Positions 25,834-34,127 of a stretch of 36,198 nt of DNA are shown here, in pieces. How positions within the stretch are numbered: the stretch's first letter is position 1; each line of letters opens with the position of its first letter. This stretch comes from Ruminococcus sp. (GTDB lineage Bacteria > Bacillota > Clostridia > Oscillospirales > Ruminococcaceae). Location: positions 1 to 36,198 of the forward strand of contig SVNQ01000020.1 of assembly GCA_015066865.1 (NCBI GenBank), read 5' to 3'. The position numbers and the translations under genes were made by a program. The notes under the pieces were generated by a model. The model was not told the origin of the DNA. It did no database searches and was given only the letters and a program-made list of their open reading frames with translations.

Positions 25834-25865
25834 AACAGGAGCTGCAGTTTTTTGCAGCTCCTGTT
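25834..25865 (-). terminator. Terminator of the GH9 cellulase gene
   Basis: A perfect 13-bp stem (25834-25846 / 25853-25865) with a 6-nt loop is followed by seven T residues on the minus strand. It lies 67 bp past the GH9 stop codon and just upstream of the next promoter. Confidence 0.88.
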
Positions 25866-25932
25866 AGAAGAAATTGAAATTTTTCACATAGTATTTGCAG
25901 TCAGTTTCTCACATGATCCATGCTTTTCCCGT

Positions 25933-28617
25933 CTATTTCACAGGAAGCTTATCTATCAGCTTTACGAGGAATTTCAGAATGCTTAAGGAATCCGCAGAAG
26001 AGGGCTTTCCGTCAAGATCAACGTCGGCATTGATCTTGCCCTGCTTGCTCAGGCTTCCATTACCCAGCAGATTTCTGTTCAGAATGATAACATCAAGAAC
26101 ATCAACTTCACCGTTACAATCCGCATCGCCATATAATGCACCACTGGTCGGAGGCACTGTTTCTCCTGCGGTACCGTCCGGTTCCACGCCGCCGACCAAC
26201 TCACCATTTACATAAACTGTGATCTTATCGGTACGGACAGCTGCATCGTTGTCATCCTCAAAGGAGATCAGATCCTCATAGCTGTAGTCGTTCGAAGAAT
26301 CCCATGTGGTTGTGTAAGTCTCAGGGTTGATTTTATTGATGAGACGGAACTGGAATACACGGCTGCCGTAGAACAGGCAGTCCTTCCAGTTAACCTCGAC
26401 ATAATAGGTGCCATTATCATCATACTTGATCGGGTCGGATACTGTCGCATGGCTCTTGCCGTTTGTCATTGCATCTTCTGCATCGTAGTCAACGCAGCAT
26501 TCTACAAATGTTTCATCCTCTCCAATATCTATCAGTTCCTGAATATTGAAGTAGTATCGGCACGAAATATCATCCATGAATCGAGGAGGATTTGTCGTGT
26601 TGTTGTGGATTACAACTTTGACCTGAAGTCCTGCTTCAGTCTCCTGGTTCTTGGCAGCAGTCACATAGATCTCAGGATGACTCTCGACAACGCCTTCTTC
26701 CTTCGGCTTTGACATATCCCAATCGGGAATGATATAGTTCTTATCCTCCAGCTCCTTGCCCTTTGCACCGTAGAAGTGATACAAACCGGCAAGATCGCCG
26801 CAGAAGCCAGCATTATAGTCATCCGTAACCTCATTGTAGATGTAATCCTTGGTTTCGTCGTGGTGGTAATCCTTCAGATCGGGACCGCCGACCAGTGCAC
26901 CGTAGAGCATATTCTCAGAACCGATCGGATTCTCCTGAGACTGTGTTGCGGAGCAGTGAGCTGCACGATGATGCGGCAGACTTGCATAGCTGTTTCCATA
27001 GCCTACTTCATAAGCATAGCCCATGGGGTTATCACCGAGGATGTACTCCATCTGACGCTTTGCCCACGGCAGGAACACATCGTCTCCGGTAGTCTTGGCA
27101 TAAACACATGCACAAAGTCCTGCTGCTGTATTGTAACGTGCGGATCCGTATTCCGATACAACTGCCCATCCGTTCGGAGACTTTGCAATAAAGTCACCGC
27201 TGGACTGACTGTCCGGAAGATCCGGAATCTGATCACAGGTCATAGGTGTGTTCCAGAGCGTGTCATCCAGACCGAAGAATTTATGACTGTTTACAGGCTC
27301 ATAGCCAAATTTGGAGCTGTCAACAGTTGAAGAACATCCCGACCAGAACTCAAGATTATAACGGAAGATGTACCAGTCTCGTGCAAGATTCGTCACAGGA
27401 GCAAGCTTTGCAAATACGCCGCCCCAGACAGTATCCCAGCAGTGTACCCAGATATTCTGCCAGCACTGACCTGTATCGGAAATAATACGCTTCATATAGC
27501 CGGTATAGGGGTGACTGCCCTTCTCGGTTGTAACAGTTTCATCAACAGCGATAATATGGTCGATGTAATCATAATTCTCTGTGCAATAGTAGAGCCATAC
27601 AGCCGCCCACGCCAGTTCATCATAGTCATAGCTGGACGGATAGAAGCCGCCGTCATAGCCGAGGCTGGTCGCTCTGGGCGTACCCTGATTACGGTCATCT
27701 TCCTCGGTATGGGTTTCAACTGCAAAATCATAGAGTGCTTTTGCATATTTCAGAGACTTCTCGGCATAATCCGGATCGGTGTCCTTAAAGTTGAGATAGT
27801 TGATTGCAAGTGAAGCAGCTGCACCTGCGCACTGGTCGGAGGCAGGAGTCTCAGTCGTTGCAAAGTAAGCAGGACGCTTTACCGCACACGATGCAGTCGC
27901 TACAACTGTACCATCTACCTGAAGCTCGGGAGCGCACCAGTAGTTATGGTCATTGTTGCCCTCGCCTACCTGATAGCAATATCCTACGACCTTGTCGTCA
28001 TCATCGAGGAATGTGGCTTTCAAATAATAATCGTTGATCCAGCGAAGCTCATCCTCGACATGCTTCTGCAATCCCATCTCCTCATAGGCATCACGGAACT
28101 CATAGTAACCCCAGCCCACTGTAGAAGCAGAGTAGGTGCCGGGCAGACCGAATTTGACATGGTCGCCGGCATCATGCCAGCCGCCTGTGAGATCGAGCAT
28201 TCCATCACCATCGGGATCGAGGTACTTACGATTCTCCTCAATGAACTCCTCGCTCATATTGGTACCCTCGTACAGACCTTCCTGTGCGGAAAGACCACCG
28301 TCGCCCTTGCCGCTGTCCTCGGACGCCTTGTCATCGCCGTTTTCAAGCACCTTCATCGCCTGAAGCGGAATCTCCGCATCCTTCACGTGGCAGTCATCAC
28401 GCCAGGTGTAGTAGCCGTCCTCGCCAACCTGATCGCCGCACTTGTTGGCATCATAAAAACAAAGAGCCAGCTGCAGAGCCTCGGCAAAGTTCTGATAGTT
28501 ATTCTCATTCTCCTTGTCAATGACTGCCGCGCTGACATTCGACAGACACAAAGACGCTGTAAATGCAGCACAGGTCGTCAGTGCTGCTGCCGTCTTTACG
28601 ATTTTCCGTAATTTCAT
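25933..28617 (-). CDS. Cellulosomal GH9 cellulase: GH9-CBM3c-like-dockerin
   Basis: This 894-residue secreted glycoside hydrolase starts at ATG 28617 behind AAGGAAGGTGG; 13 further codons upstream are not used. A signal peptide covers about 1-31 (cut near NVSA-AV). The GH9 catalytic domain (about 39-620) has the nucleophile-activating aspartates D149 and D152 in GGWHDAGDH, HHRAAH at 549-554 and catalytic acid E596 in YNEVTDDYNAGF. A 70-residue segment before D149 ends in a calcium-loop-like DPDGDG, as in some GH9 cellulases. A beta-rich module (about 640-770) fits CBM3c, the usual partner in processive endoglucanases. A linker and a type I dockerin (829-894, GDADCNGEVDVLD and ADVDLDGKPSSAD) follow, so it should attach to a scaffoldin. 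It is monocistronic with its own promoter and terminator. Confidence 0.9.
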   Translation of the reverse strand: MKLRKIVKTAAALTTCAAFTASLCLSNVSAAVIDKENENNYQNFAEALQLALCFYDANKCGDQVGEDGYYTWRDDCHVKDAEIPLQAMKVLENGDDKASEDSGKGDGGLSAQEGLYEGTNMSEEFIEENRKYLDPDGDGMLDLTGGWHDAGDHVKFGLPGTYSASTVGWGYYEFRDAYEEMGLQKHVEDELRWINDYYLKATFLDDDDKVVGYCYQVGEGNNDHNYWCAPELQVDGTVVATASCAVKRPAYFATTETPASDQCAGAAASLAINYLNFKDTDPDYAEKSLKYAKALYDFAVETHTEEDDRNQGTPRATSLGYDGGFYPSSYDYDELAWAAVWLYYCTENYDYIDHIIAVDETVTTEKGSHPYTGYMKRIISDTGQCWQNIWVHCWDTVWGGVFAKLAPVTNLARDWYIFRYNLEFWSGCSSTVDSSKFGYEPVNSHKFFGLDDTLWNTPMTCDQIPDLPDSQSSGDFIAKSPNGWAVVSEYGSARYNTAAGLCACVYAKTTGDDVFLPWAKRQMEYILGDNPMGYAYEVGYGNSYASLPHHRAAHCSATQSQENPIGSENMLYGALVGGPDLKDYHHDETKDYIYNEVTDDYNAGFCGDLAGLYHFYGAKGKELEDKNYIIPDWDMSKPKEEGVVESHPEIYVTAAKNQETEAGLQVKVVIHNNTTNPPRFMDDISCRYYFNIQELIDIGEDETFVECCVDYDAEDAMTNGKSHATVSDPIKYDDNGTYYVEVNWKDCLFYGSRVFQFRLINKINPETYTTTWDSSNDYSYEDLISFEDDNDAAVRTDKITVYVNGELVGGVEPDGTAGETVPPTSGALYGDADCNGEVDVLDVIILNRNLLGNGSLSKQGKINADVDLDGKPSSADSLSILKFLVKLIDKLPVK

Positions 28618-28650
28618 AATTCCACCTTCCTTATCAAATTGATCCATTTC

Positions 28651-28665
28651 CACCATTTCATGGTG
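28651..28665. promoter_or_regulatory. Small palindrome at the GH9 transcription start
   Basis: CACCAT-TTC-ATGGTG is a perfect 6-bp inverted repeat located just downstream of the predicted start point of the GH9 transcript. It could be an operator or a 5'-end RNA hairpin. No family of regulator is recognised. Confidence 0.35.
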
Positions 28666-28676
28666 TTTACCTTACA

Positions 28677-28705
28677 ATTATAATCCATTTACGGCACTTT
28701 GTCAA
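28677..28705 (-). promoter_or_regulatory. Consensus promoter of the GH9 cellulase gene
   Basis: On the minus strand a perfect TTGACA (28705-28700), a 17-bp spacer and a perfect TATAAT (28682-28677) give a leader of about 50 nt. So strong a core promoter implies high basal strength, with control by repression or by RNA if the gene is inducible. Confidence 0.85.
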
Positions 28706-28825
28706 TGGAAATACAGCTATTTTTGTAAATTATTTCTGCAAATTCAGCGTATTTTCGTTTTGGTGCAGCAGACGGGCAGTTCGGACTGAATACAAGGGGC
28801 AAGAATTTTTTTCAGTGACGTTTTT

Positions 28826-28832
28826 TGTCGAA
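28826..28832 (+). promoter_or_regulatory. 0A-box-like heptamer upstream of the hybrid kinase gene
   Basis: TGTCGAA, within TTTTTTGTCGAAAAC, matches the Spo0A binding consensus. It lies 34 bp upstream of the -35 element of the kinase promoter. It also lies about 120 bp upstream of the divergent GH9 promoter. Binding is inferred. Confidence 0.45.
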
Positions 28833-28866
28833 AACTGTGTTTTATTGAGCATTTTCTTCCGATTGA

Positions 28867-28895
28867 TTGCATTTTAAAACGAAATATGTTATAAT
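28867..28895 (+). promoter_or_regulatory. Promoter of the hybrid histidine kinase gene
   Basis: TTGCAT, a 17-bp spacer and TATAAT end 32 bp before the ATG. The short leader carries AAAAAGGAGGTC as ribosome binding site. Confidence 0.75.
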
Positions 28896-28927
28896 GCAGA
28901 TAACTACAAAAAGGAGGTCAGAACTGT

Positions 28928-31900
28928 ATGAATGAGAAGGGTATGGGAACATTTCCCGCTCAGGACGGCTGCTGCATGGAATTGATCGAACGTTTACTAA
29001 AAAACAATTCAAATGCCTGCATTCTCGGACAGTACTGCCGTGAGAGATTTCCTATTTTTTATGCCAGTGACCGTATGCTCGAAATGCTTGGTTACAAAAA
29101 TTTCGAGGAGATGCGCGGACATCGTGGCGCCGAGATCATCAATTACATCCACCCCGATGATTTTAAGTCGGCAGCGGAATACATCATGGGAAGCAATCCG
29201 CACGATGGGATGGATTATGCCGTTTCCTACCGGATGCGAAGAAAAGACGGCAACTACTTCAATGTTGCAGATACCGGATTTGTGGTGGAGGAAGGCGGTT
29301 GTCTGTTTCTGATCAGCAATCTGAGCGATATGTCCGGGCTGCTCAGACGTCAGACGACGATTGAGATGGAGAACAAGGCGCTTCATCAGCAGAATCAAGA
29401 GCTGAAATACATGAAAAGCCGCCGTCCCGGTGCATACCATACCTGCTTTGATGCAGAAGGCTTTCCATTTAAGGAAATGAGCCAGCAATTCTGCGATCTG
29501 CTGGGTTATTCGCAAGCAGAGATCCGTGAAATTTTTGACAATAAGCTGGTAAATCTGGTTGTTCCGGAGGATCGCAGCAAGCTCAATGCTGTTCTTGATA
29601 TGACTGATATTGGCAGTACGAAGAACATTCATTTTCGTGTTATGACGAAAGATCGGGACATTATCTGGGTAAAAGGAAATGTGCGCTTAAGTGAATTCGG
29701 AAACGAGCGCTTCTACCAGGCAACCGTTGTAGAGATTACTGCGGAAATGAAGACGCAGCAGGTACTCAAGGAGAAAAATCATGAGCTGGAGCTGATTCTC
29801 AGTGCGATTCCCGGAGGTCTCAAGCATATTGATGTGGATGAAAACTATACCTATCGTTTTCTCAGCGAGAAAGCGGCTGCACTGTTCGGTTATACTGTTG
29901 AGGAAATGCTGGAAATCAGCGGCGGGAAGGCAATGGAAATGGTCTATCACGAAGACCGTGAATATGTCCGCAATCAGATGGAACAATGTCTTGCCAATGG
30001 AAATACGGATTATTCCGTCCGTCATCGTGTCAAATGCAAGGATGGCAGTCTGAAATACGTCCTCAGCTGCGGCAGAATGGCAGAAGACGAAAACGAAACA
30101 CCGTATTTTCAGAGTCTTTACATTGACATCACCAGAGAAACGGAAAACGAAGCAACCATCGAACAGTTACAGCTCATTCGTGCGTTGAGCAATGATTACA
30201 GCGATGTATTCGTGCTTGATCTCGAAAATGACAGAATCTCCCCTGTTTTCCAGCATGAGTATTCGGGAATCACTCATTTGACCAATGAATGCTACAGTGA
30301 ATGGATCGCTCAGCTGAATAGAGAGTTTGTTCATCCTAAAGATCAGGAAGAATTTCTGCAAAAAACAAACCTCAGCGTTGTCGGTGAGATCCTGAAGACC
30401 AGAGAGATCTACAACCACGAATACACCAACAGCAAGGATGGCATGATCTCCTATTGGCAGATAAAGTATGTTCGCATCGGACATATTGATAATCCGGTCA
30501 AGGCTATTATCGGCTTCAGAAATATTGATGAGGAAGCGCAGCTCAATCACAGTCTGCAGGAGGCACTTGCGCAGGCACAATATGCAAATACTGCAAAAAC
30601 CACCTTCCTGAACAACATGTCACATGATATCCGCACGCCGATGAACGCTATTATTGGCTTTACAGCACTTGCACTGACACATATTGATAACAAGGAACGG
30701 GTGTATGATTACCTGCGGAAGATCTCGCAGTCATCCAACCATCTGCTCTCCCTGATCAATGACGTGCTTGACATGAGCCGCATCGAATCAGGAAAAATGA
30801 CGCTTTCAGAAAAACCTGAAAATCTCTCAGAGATCATGTGTGAGATCCGTAACATCATGCAGGCGGATATTCATGCAAAACAGCTGAATTTTGATATGAA
30901 CGTTTTTGACGCTACCGACGAGAATATCTACTGTGACAAGCTTCGTATCAATCAGATCTTTCTGAACCTGCTGTCGAATGCGGTGAAATTCACTGCAAAC
31001 GGCGGTACGATCTCCGTACAGGTTCACCAGAAAAAAGCCTCACAAAAGGGCTATGCAGCCTATGAATTCTGCGTCAGAGATACGGGCATCGGCATGGAGA
31101 ATGAATTTATATCACATATCTTTGAACCGTTTGCACAAGAACGTCCAAGCACGCTCAGCGGTATTCAGGGAACGGGACTTGGCATGGCAATCACCAAAAA
31201 GATCGTGGATATGTGTGATGGAACGATCAACGTAAAGAGCATACCGGGAGCAGGTACGGAAATTATTGTAACACTGGAATTCCGACTTGTCAGTGAACAT
31301 CAGGAAGTGGAAACGATCAAGGAGCTTGAAGGCGTCCGCGCTCTCGTTGTTGATGATGATATGGATACCTGCCAGAGCGTATCCAGAATGCTCCGTCAGA
31401 TGGGTATGCGTGTTGAATGGACAGTCTGCGGCAAGGAGGCTGTTGTGCGTGCCAACGAAGCCATTGAGATTGGTGATGCGTACAAGCTCTACATCATTGA
31501 TTGGCTGATGCCCGACATGAACGGCATTGAAACTGCACGCCGCATCCGCCGCATCGCTGATGCACATACGCCGATGATCCTGCTGTCTGCCTATGACTGC
31601 ATGGATATTGAAGCGGAGGCTAAGGAAGCGGGCATCAATGATTTTGCGTGCAAACCTCTATTTCTATCGGAACTGCGTCGTGTTCTGATGCATGTATGCG
31701 GAATCACACCGGATGAAGCACCACTCAGACGAATTGATGAACTTGTGGGAAAACGAGTACTCGTTGTTGAGGATACTCCCCTTAATCAGGAAATTTCCGT
31801 CGATATTCTCGAAATTGCAGGAATCTCTGCAGATATTGCAGAAAATGGTCTGGAAGCACTTGAGATGCTGCAAAACAGGGAAAGCGATTACTACAGCATG

Positions 31901-32125
31901 GTATTCATGGATATTCAGATGCCAGTAATGGATGGGTACGAAGCGGCAAAACGTATTCGTGCGCTTCATGATCCGTTGCTTTCCAGAATACCGATTATTG
32001 CAATGACTGCAAATGCCTATGAAGAAGATAAAAAGAAGGCATTTGCTTCCGGAATGAACGGTCATATCGGAAAACCGATCGACATTCCGCAGCTCTTTGA
32101 AATTGTGAGAACAATGATACGATAA
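28928..32125 (+). CDS. Soluble hybrid histidine kinase with four PAS-like segments and two receiver domains
   Basis: This 1065-residue signalling protein has no transmembrane helix or signal peptide, so it senses in the cytoplasm. PAS-like segments lie at about 28-138, 168-275, 288-402 and 415-535; each has the pattern LGY followed by a PED/PDD loop and a K-DG turn, the fourth being the weakest. The HisKA domain has the phospho-accepting H566 in NNMSHDIRTP. The HATPase domain has N684 in LLSNAVKFT, DTGIGM at 718-723 and GTGLGMAI at 748-755. Receiver 1 (about 803-925) has D858 and K909. Receiver 2 (about 942-1062) has D995 and K1049. Two receivers but no internal Hpt means phosphate must pass through a separate Hpt protein, which is encoded two genes downstream. 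GGAGG precedes the ATG. Confidence 0.93.
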   Translation: MNEKGMGTFPAQDGCCMELIERLLKNNSNACILGQYCRERFPIFYASDRMLEMLGYKNFEEMRGHRGAEIINYIHPDDFKSAAEYIMGSNPHDGMDYAVSYRMRRKDGNYFNVADTGFVVEEGGCLFLISNLSDMSGLLRRQTTIEMENKALHQQNQELKYMKSRRPGAYHTCFDAEGFPFKEMSQQFCDLLGYSQAEIREIFDNKLVNLVVPEDRSKLNAVLDMTDIGSTKNIHFRVMTKDRDIIWVKGNVRLSEFGNERFYQATVVEITAEMKTQQVLKEKNHELELILSAIPGGLKHIDVDENYTYRFLSEKAAALFGYTVEEMLEISGGKAMEMVYHEDREYVRNQMEQCLANGNTDYSVRHRVKCKDGSLKYVLSCGRMAEDENETPYFQSLYIDITRETENEATIEQLQLIRALSNDYSDVFVLDLENDRISPVFQHEYSGITHLTNECYSEWIAQLNREFVHPKDQEEFLQKTNLSVVGEILKTREIYNHEYTNSKDGMISYWQIKYVRIGHIDNPVKAIIGFRNIDEEAQLNHSLQEALAQAQYANTAKTTFLNNMSHDIRTPMNAIIGFTALALTHIDNKERVYDYLRKISQSSNHLLSLINDVLDMSRIESGKMTLSEKPENLSEIMCEIRNIMQADIHAKQLNFDMNVFDATDENIYCDKLRINQIFLNLLSNAVKFTANGGTISVQVHQKKASQKGYAAYEFCVRDTGIGMENEFISHIFEPFAQERPSTLSGIQGTGLGMAITKKIVDMCDGTINVKSIPGAGTEIIVTLEFRLVSEHQEVETIKELEGVRALVVDDDMDTCQSVSRMLRQMGMRVEWTVCGKEAVVRANEAIEIGDAYKLYIIDWLMPDMNGIETARRIRRIADAHTPMILLSAYDCMDIEAEAKEAGINDFACKPLFLSELRRVLMHVCGITPDEAPLRRIDELVGKRVLVVEDTPLNQEISVDILEIAGISADIAENGLEALEMLQNRESDYYSMVFMDIQMPVMDGYEAAKRIRALHDPLLSRIPIIAMTANAYEEDKKKAFASGMNGHIGKPIDIPQLFEIVRTMIR

Positions 32126-32165
32126 CAAAACGCAACACATAAATTGATATTTTGGCATATTCGTG

Positions 32166-32194
32166 TTGACATTTTTGCTTTACTATGCTAAAAT
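32166..32194 (+). promoter_or_regulatory. Promoter of the LytTR regulator-Hpt unit
   Basis: A perfect TTGACA, a 17-bp spacer and TAAAAT give a leader of about 70 nt. The leader contains a hairpin with 8-bp arms (32212-32219 / 32229-32236), then a 0A-box-like heptamer, then a weak AGAGGG ribosome binding site. Confidence 0.75.
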
Positions 32195-32241
32195 AATATG
32201 GTATAGGTCATCCTCCTGCTGGATGTCTGCAGGAGGGTGCG

Positions 32242-32248
32242 TTCGACA
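32242..32248 (-). promoter_or_regulatory. 0A-box-like heptamer in the LytTR regulator leader
   Basis: TTCGACA is the reverse complement of the Spo0A box TGTCGAA. It lies about 50 bp downstream of the -10 and 22 bp before the ATG, a position where a bound protein would block rather than activate transcription. Binding is inferred. Confidence 0.4.
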
Positions 32249-32270
32249 ACAATGGATGAGAGGGTATTGA

Positions 32271-32981
32271 ATGAGGATTGCGATTTGTGACGACAGCATG
32301 ATGGACAGAGAAATGATCAAGGATTTTCTGCATAGATATTTGCAGGAAAATTCCATTCCGAATACCATGACGGAATATGAAAGCGGAATGAACCTTGTAT
32401 ATGACATTGAGGAAGATGCCTATTATGATTTGATCTTTCTGGATATTCTGATGACGGGACCTCACGGGATGGATATTGCAAGGAAACTTCGGCGTGTCGG
32501 ATATTCCGGAAAAATTGTATTTCTGACCAGTACCGCTGAATTCGCAGTGGACAGTTATGAGGTGGAAGCCTCCGGCTATCTGCTCAAGCCTCACAATTAT
32601 GAAAAATTACATGCGCTGCTCGATCGTCTGATCGATCGGACAAGCATCGGGCAGTACCATGTTTCATTTCGCAATAAGATCGTAAGCATCCCGTTTAGCG
32701 ATGTCGTATATGTAGAAAGCCGCAACAACATCTGCATTATGCATCGGAAAGACGGTACAGAATATACAATCTACAAAAAGCTCTGCGAGATCGAAAAACA
32801 GCTTAATGACAGCCGTTTTCTCCGATGCCATCAGAGTTATATCGTTAATATGAGCTTCATCGTCAAGGCAGACAAGCAGTTTGAACTGACAACGGGAGAT
32901 GTGGTGCTTATCCGTCAGAGAAGTCTGAAAGAGATACGCAAAGCTTATACTGATTATGCCGAAAGGGGTAAAAAATCATGA
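32271..32981 (+). CDS. LytTR-family response regulator (AgrA/LytR type)
   Basis: This 236-residue regulator has a receiver domain (about 1-120) with acidic pocket CDD (6-8), phospho-acceptor D58 in LIFLDIL and K106 in YLLKPHN. A LytTR DNA-binding domain follows (about 130-232) with VVYVESRNN and RCHQSYIVNM, the usual family blocks. LytTR proteins bind paired 9-bp direct repeats and typically control virulence, bacteriocin or surface genes. The next gene, for the Hpt protein, overlaps it by 4 bp (ATGA), so the two are made together. This suggests the pathway kinase receiver to Hpt to D58. Target genes are unknown; the flanking cellulosomal genes are candidates only by position. Confidence 0.92.
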   Translation: MRIAICDDSMMDREMIKDFLHRYLQENSIPNTMTEYESGMNLVYDIEEDAYYDLIFLDILMTGPHGMDIARKLRRVGYSGKIVFLTSTAEFAVDSYEVEASGYLLKPHNYEKLHALLDRLIDRTSIGQYHVSFRNKIVSIPFSDVVYVESRNNICIMHRKDGTEYTIYKKLCEIEKQLNDSRFLRCHQSYIVNMSFIVKADKQFELTTGDVVLIRQRSLKEIRKAYTDYAERGKKS

Positions 32982-33328
32982 CGCTCAGAGAATTTTACGA
33001 AAAAACGGGTGCGGATTACGATGAAGTGATCCGCAGAATGCTTTCCGAAAAGCTGATTCTGAAGTATATAAAAAAATTTCCGGAGGACTGTCATTTTGAA
33101 CAGCTCCGGAAATCTATACAGGAAGAGGATTATAAAACGGCTTATCGTGCAGTACATACGCTCAAGGGACTCTGCCTTTCGCTGGGGTTTGAATCGCTGA
33201 GCAAGCCTGTCATAAAACTCACCGAAGAACTCCGTGTGGGAATCACGGAGAATGCCGGAACGTATTTCTCCGCTATCGCACAGGGTTATGAGGATGTAAT
33301 CGGATGGATCAGCAGCCTATCATGCTGA
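32978..33328 (+). CDS. Hpt-domain phosphotransfer protein
   Basis: This 116-residue, all-helical protein is a single Hpt domain. The phospho-accepting histidine is H60 in AVHTLKGLCLSLGF, which matches the family motif HxxKGxxxxLG. The preceding helix contains FPEDCHFEQLRKSIQEEDY. It should shuttle phosphate between the receivers of the hybrid kinase and the LytTR regulator. Its start overlaps the regulator gene by 4 bp, and its last 9 bp overlap the convergent Spo0A-like gene. Confidence 0.88.
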   Translation: MTLREFYEKTGADYDEVIRRMLSEKLILKYIKKFPEDCHFEQLRKSIQEEDYKTAYRAVHTLKGLCLSLGFESLSKPVIKLTEELRVGITENAGTYFSAIAQGYEDVIGWISSLSC

Positions 33329-33751
33329 TACATAGTGCTGTACACTGCTGCTATTGCTGTGCATCTCTCTGATGTATTCGGAAACCACAGCAAGAAATTC
33401 ACGGTTGGTCGGATTATAGTACTTAAGGCTGTCCGTGTAGCCAAAGATCTGACTAATAAGTTCAGAATCCCCTCTCTGGGTACTCTGCGCAATGGCATAA
33501 CGGATTGCTCGTTCAATGCTTGAAGCACTCACTGAATAGTAATAGTTTGCAATAGCGGGGTAGATGATCTTGGACATGCTCGTTAAAGCGATCGGACTTT
33601 CAACACCGTACATCAATGCAATTTTTATGTAGTGAAAGCCTTTGGTGTTGGCGGGGATTCCAAGCTTTAACAGTGTTCTGATAATGGTGTTTTCACAATC
33701 TGCGGGACATGTACTAATTCTTTCGTGATTTGCTGTAGCTTGAATGTTCAT
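33320..33751 (-). CDS. Stand-alone Spo0A C-terminal (effector) domain protein
   Basis: This 143-residue protein is almost entirely a Spo0A DNA-binding domain. Its core reads TIIRTLLKLGIPANTKGFHY, SKIIYPAIANYYYSVSASSIERAIRYAIAQS and ISQIFGYTDSLKYYNPTNREFLAVVSEYIR, each aligning by eye with the helices of sporulation regulator Spo0A, including the recognition helix SSIERAIRYAI and the PTNxEF end. There is no receiver domain: about 23 polar residues (HERISTCPADCENT) precede the core. It should bind 0A boxes without needing phosphorylation. It is convergent with the Hpt gene and overlaps it by 9 bp. Its leader is about 120 nt long behind a TATAAT at 33882-33877. Confidence 0.85.
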   Translation of the reverse strand: MNIQATANHERISTCPADCENTIIRTLLKLGIPANTKGFHYIKIALMYGVESPIALTSMSKIIYPAIANYYYSVSASSIERAIRYAIAQSTQRGDSELISQIFGYTDSLKYYNPTNREFLAVVSEYIREMHSNSSSVQHYVSA

Positions 33752-34127
33752 TTTTAATCAACCTTTCGTTATTTAAAAGTAATGTCAGTTTGATTCGTAA
33801 CCGCATCTTCTTCCCAATTCCACGGTTCGTAATCGACTGCCTGAAGCATTTTTGCTTCACTTTACCTGACATTGTTATTATACTATATTATTACATTGTC
33901 TGCACATAATAATGGAAATTGACGATTTAAATTGTGAATTTGACAATTTCGTACAGCGTGCGTCACTATTACAGCTGATGGTGTATAATTCAACTTGATG
34001 CAAGCTTATCGGGAGCTTAGATTGAGATATACAACTGTCGTTTTGAATACAACAAATCAGTACCTAAATCATATTCAGCATTTCTCCCTTGCTGATTAAA
34101 AATCTTTTCACATGGAGGTAAAAAAGC
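33752..34127. promoter_or_regulatory. Divergent intergenic region between the Spo0A-like and Dabb genes
   Basis: No credible gene is seen in this 376-bp stretch. It holds two near-identical direct repeats 32 bp apart (33792-33803 and 33824-33835, 10 of 12 bases equal) and a GAAGCA/TGCTTC hairpin (33843-33858). For the minus strand there is a TATAAT at 33882-33877 without a good -35. For the plus strand there are a TTGACA at 33940-33945 without a good partner and a TATAAT at 33984-33989 with a poor -35. Both flanking genes therefore have long leaders and weak or regulated promoters. Confidence 0.45.
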
